A stretch of DNA of 64,000 bases, taken from NCBI RefSeq assembly GCF_031877795.1, contig NC_133940.1:9735985-9799984 (forward strand). Direction: 5' to 3'. Of this stretch, positions 61,739 through 64,000 are shown one piece after another. Every line of letters begins with the position of its first letter. Within the stretch, counting starts at the first letter, position 1. Position numbers and translations under genes: made by a program. This stretch comes from Strix aluco. Its lineage: Eukaryota > Chordata > Aves > Strigiformes > Strigidae. The notes under the pieces were generated by a model, which saw only the letters and a program-made list of their open reading frames with translations, was not told the origin of the DNA and ran no database searches.

Positions 61739-64000
61739 CACTGTTCTTTCACCACAAATGAGTCCCTAAGCACACAGGTAAGGTCTTCGGTATGTGAAGC
61801 CAAAAGCTGCTAAAAATACAATTGCAAGTGGAGAAAACAACGGCAGTGCCCTAAGATATTGAACTATCTGGGAGTTTCTTAGAAAAAAGTGTCTGGGGAA
61901 TTCTTGGAGGTACATAAGGAAGAACAAGCAGGGGAACCAAAGACCACAGGCCCATTTGGTCAAGGAGCATAGCATAGACAACCCCACACACACGTACCCC
62001 ATGTCATTCTTTAAAAGAGAGCACCGAGCATAGCTAGCAAATTTTAGCCATTTAACCTGGACTTGTGTAGGACTGGCCTAAGACCTCTGCACTGAGAGGT
62101 CAGTGGTCACTCCCAGACCACATCCCAATACTCCTAGGACATACTAGGAAAGTTTTTCCACTATCCACTGTAACCAAATTGCATCCCTCCATTACTGCAG
62201 GTGACAGTGCATACTCTGAAAAATATATAAACATTTAAAAATGTTGTTTATCTACTTTCATTTTTTATAATTCCCAAATGTTCATTTCTTACTGTAAAAG
62301 CTAACACTTTTGAAGCACAAAACACACCTACCTTTACCAATGATTCAGAATGGTTTAGCAATAAACAGCTCAGAAGCAAACGTGGCAACTGAAGAAATGT
62401 CCTGGGATCCAAATTCAAAAACTTTTGCACGTACCAAAAGCACTAGGGATGTGATTCAGACAGAAGACTTTTCAGTCACTCTGTGGACCAGAGAGCCTTA
62501 CAGTCACTCCCAAAAAGCAAAGGCCATACATGTACAATACTTCCACTACTTATAGCACACAGGTCCTGGTTACCTGCTAGTAAAAGCAAATTTATGGCAC
62601 AGTCACTTAAAACCACAGAAAACATACACCTGACTGTATGTGAACATGGAGAAATTAAGTATTTCATTTTGTTTTATCTGTATGGAAAAAAAAACTCCAT
62701 ATATTTAACACAAGTTCTTCTGTGTCAAGCAGCATTGGGCTCCCTTGGCCAAAGGCCCACAACCACCCAGGGAATTTATGCAGCAGGAAGCCTTTGTCCA
62801 TAACACAGCGGATGCTGTTTTCCTTCAGTATGTCAGGTAAGCTCGTGGCAGATGGAGAAGACTAGAGGTTTTCTCTCTCCATTCTGAATTTAAGGGGTGC
62901 ACATGTCCAGCCCCTGCCCCTCCAAAAGGATACAGATGGTCCTTGCGTCTTCCACACACATCTTGAAAAGGAAAGATGACTTCCAAACCCCACTCCTCTA
63001 AAATGGCCCCAGCTGAAAACTACAGCCATGTTTGGGGATGCAGGAGTTCAGTTACGTGACCTCTCTCTGCCTTCCTGTGCTCCCCTGAGCGCTTACCACT
63101 ATTATACGGCTCTGTGACCTTAGTTCTCCTCTGATGACATGCTTCTACAAACATAAGTAGGACCTTACAAGGCCAAAGAGAGCAAAGGCAGTCTAAGGTT
63201 TGAAGCTGAGGGTCAGGATCTGAACAGGACAAGAATCTGGGAAAGGTCAAGAAAACACAAAAAACACTTTCTGTAAATGCTATCTTTAAATATAGTCATC
63301 TCTCATAAAGGCAGCCTACTTTTTCAAGAATTAGCATCGGTAAGTGCTTTCCCAAAGCTTCTCATGGAAGGTGCTGCAGGAATGGGTTCACAAAGGTATT
63401 GCTTCAGGCCAAACACAATTCTTGTAGCAAAAGGAGTAAAGTTGAGGGCTGACTCAATGAAGAGCCTTGCAGAAGAGCAGCGAGACAGCAAGAAGGAGGT
63501 CTGATGGTAACCAAAGATGGAAGCACTAAAGCACTCACACTGCCCCAGTGAGGTAAGAGGAGAGGAGGACAAAAGAAAAAAATCATTTGTTTGTGGACTA
63601 CAATGCCAGAAGGAACCAAAAGATTTTTCAGCCGGACATCTGGTATAAGACAGGTCACAGGTTCAGGAAGCATCTCTGCACTGACAACCTTTATGTCTTC
63701 AGCTAAAATATAAACTGTCCAGCCTTGATGCAAAGACAGAGAACCCAGAACCCACGTATGTTGTTTCAAGGATTAGTTACAATTAGTTACACGGATTTTT
63801 AAATCTATGCCTCATTTCTAATTAAATGTGTTTGGCTTCAGCTTTCAGCCACTGGTTTTTGGATTTTATTTTTTTTTAAAGCCCTTTTCTGCTGCACTCT
63901 CTGTAAAACTCTCTAGAAACTGGTATTTCATTCTCATCCCAAAAATCTAGACCTCAGGATCAAGTAATTTTGTCATCTAATTTATGTTAGTCTGTAGCAG

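Larger units (their letters stand above)
53216..64000. other. Unique non-coding DNA to window end, only simple repeats
   Basis: About 10.8 kb without a recognised gene or transposon. Small features: A18 at 55310-55327, A17 at 58350-58366, a C-rich run at 56605-56624 and a perfect 11-bp inverted repeat at 61714-61738. The longest frames (121 codons - at 63769-63404; 113 codons + at 60285-60626; 106 codons + at 54648-54968 and 62483-62803) mostly overlap other frames, and none is recognisable. Confidence 0.45.

Noticed and set aside
1..64000. CRISPR array, phage, bacterial operon or integron
   Set aside because: No regularly spaced repeats, no dense gene packing and no ribosome-binding pattern. 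The CR1 and MIR content shows vertebrate nuclear DNA.

Overview
The window looks like vertebrate nuclear DNA, most likely from a bird. The best evidence is three antisense CR1 LINE copies, at least two with an intact 3' end on the minus strand ending in short ATTCTGTG/ATTCTATG-type repeats, as in avian CR1. There are also fragments of an old amniote MIR-type (CORE) SINE. Crocodilians and turtles also carry CR1 and MIR, so a non-avian sauropsid is not excluded. CpG is sparse by eye outside one short patch. No bacterial operon, phage, plasmid, CRISPR, rRNA or tRNA gene is visible.

I found no intact protein-coding gene that I can name. Nearly all open frames are 60-130 codons, overlap on both strands, and show no recognisable domain. 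The window therefore reads as intergenic DNA or a very long intron. The recognised coding matter is: (a) broken CR1 reverse-transcriptase remnants at 1-1145 and 47911-48703; (b) an unidentified frame-shifted coding-like relic at about 41046-41488, preceded by a strong splice-acceptor-like tract and ending in a segment resembling a LEM domain; (c) an orphan 182-codon frame at 51525-52073 with a TATA-like sequence upstream and AATAAA signals at its end, which I treat as unproven.

Layout: CR1 (1-1145); AT-rich spacer; non-coding DNA with a 44-bp tandem duplication (5729-5813), a MIR-like relic (about 7286-7440) and an AT-rich homeodomain-motif block (7480-7860); short CR1 3' end (9368-9590); two 76-bp inverted copies differing at one base (9710-9785 and 12096-12171); MIR (12285-12512); a long unique region with blocks that look like conserved non-coding elements (around 15.1, 18.3, 22.5, 23.6, 24.9, 31.8, 36.9, 38.4, 40.4 and 53.0 kb); the coding-like relic (41 kb); hairpins at 44.0 kb; a degenerate repeat at 45.7 kb; CR1 (47911-48703); a small CpG-rich patch (49286-49540); the orphan frame (51.5-52.1 kb); then about 11 kb of unremarkable unique DNA to the end.

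The genes do not form a system. The best functional guess is a gene-poor region holding distal regulatory elements. The conserved-element calls rest only on base composition and motif content, and no cross-species alignment was possible. The strongest unexplained structure is the 75/76 inverted repeat at 9.7/12.1 kb.
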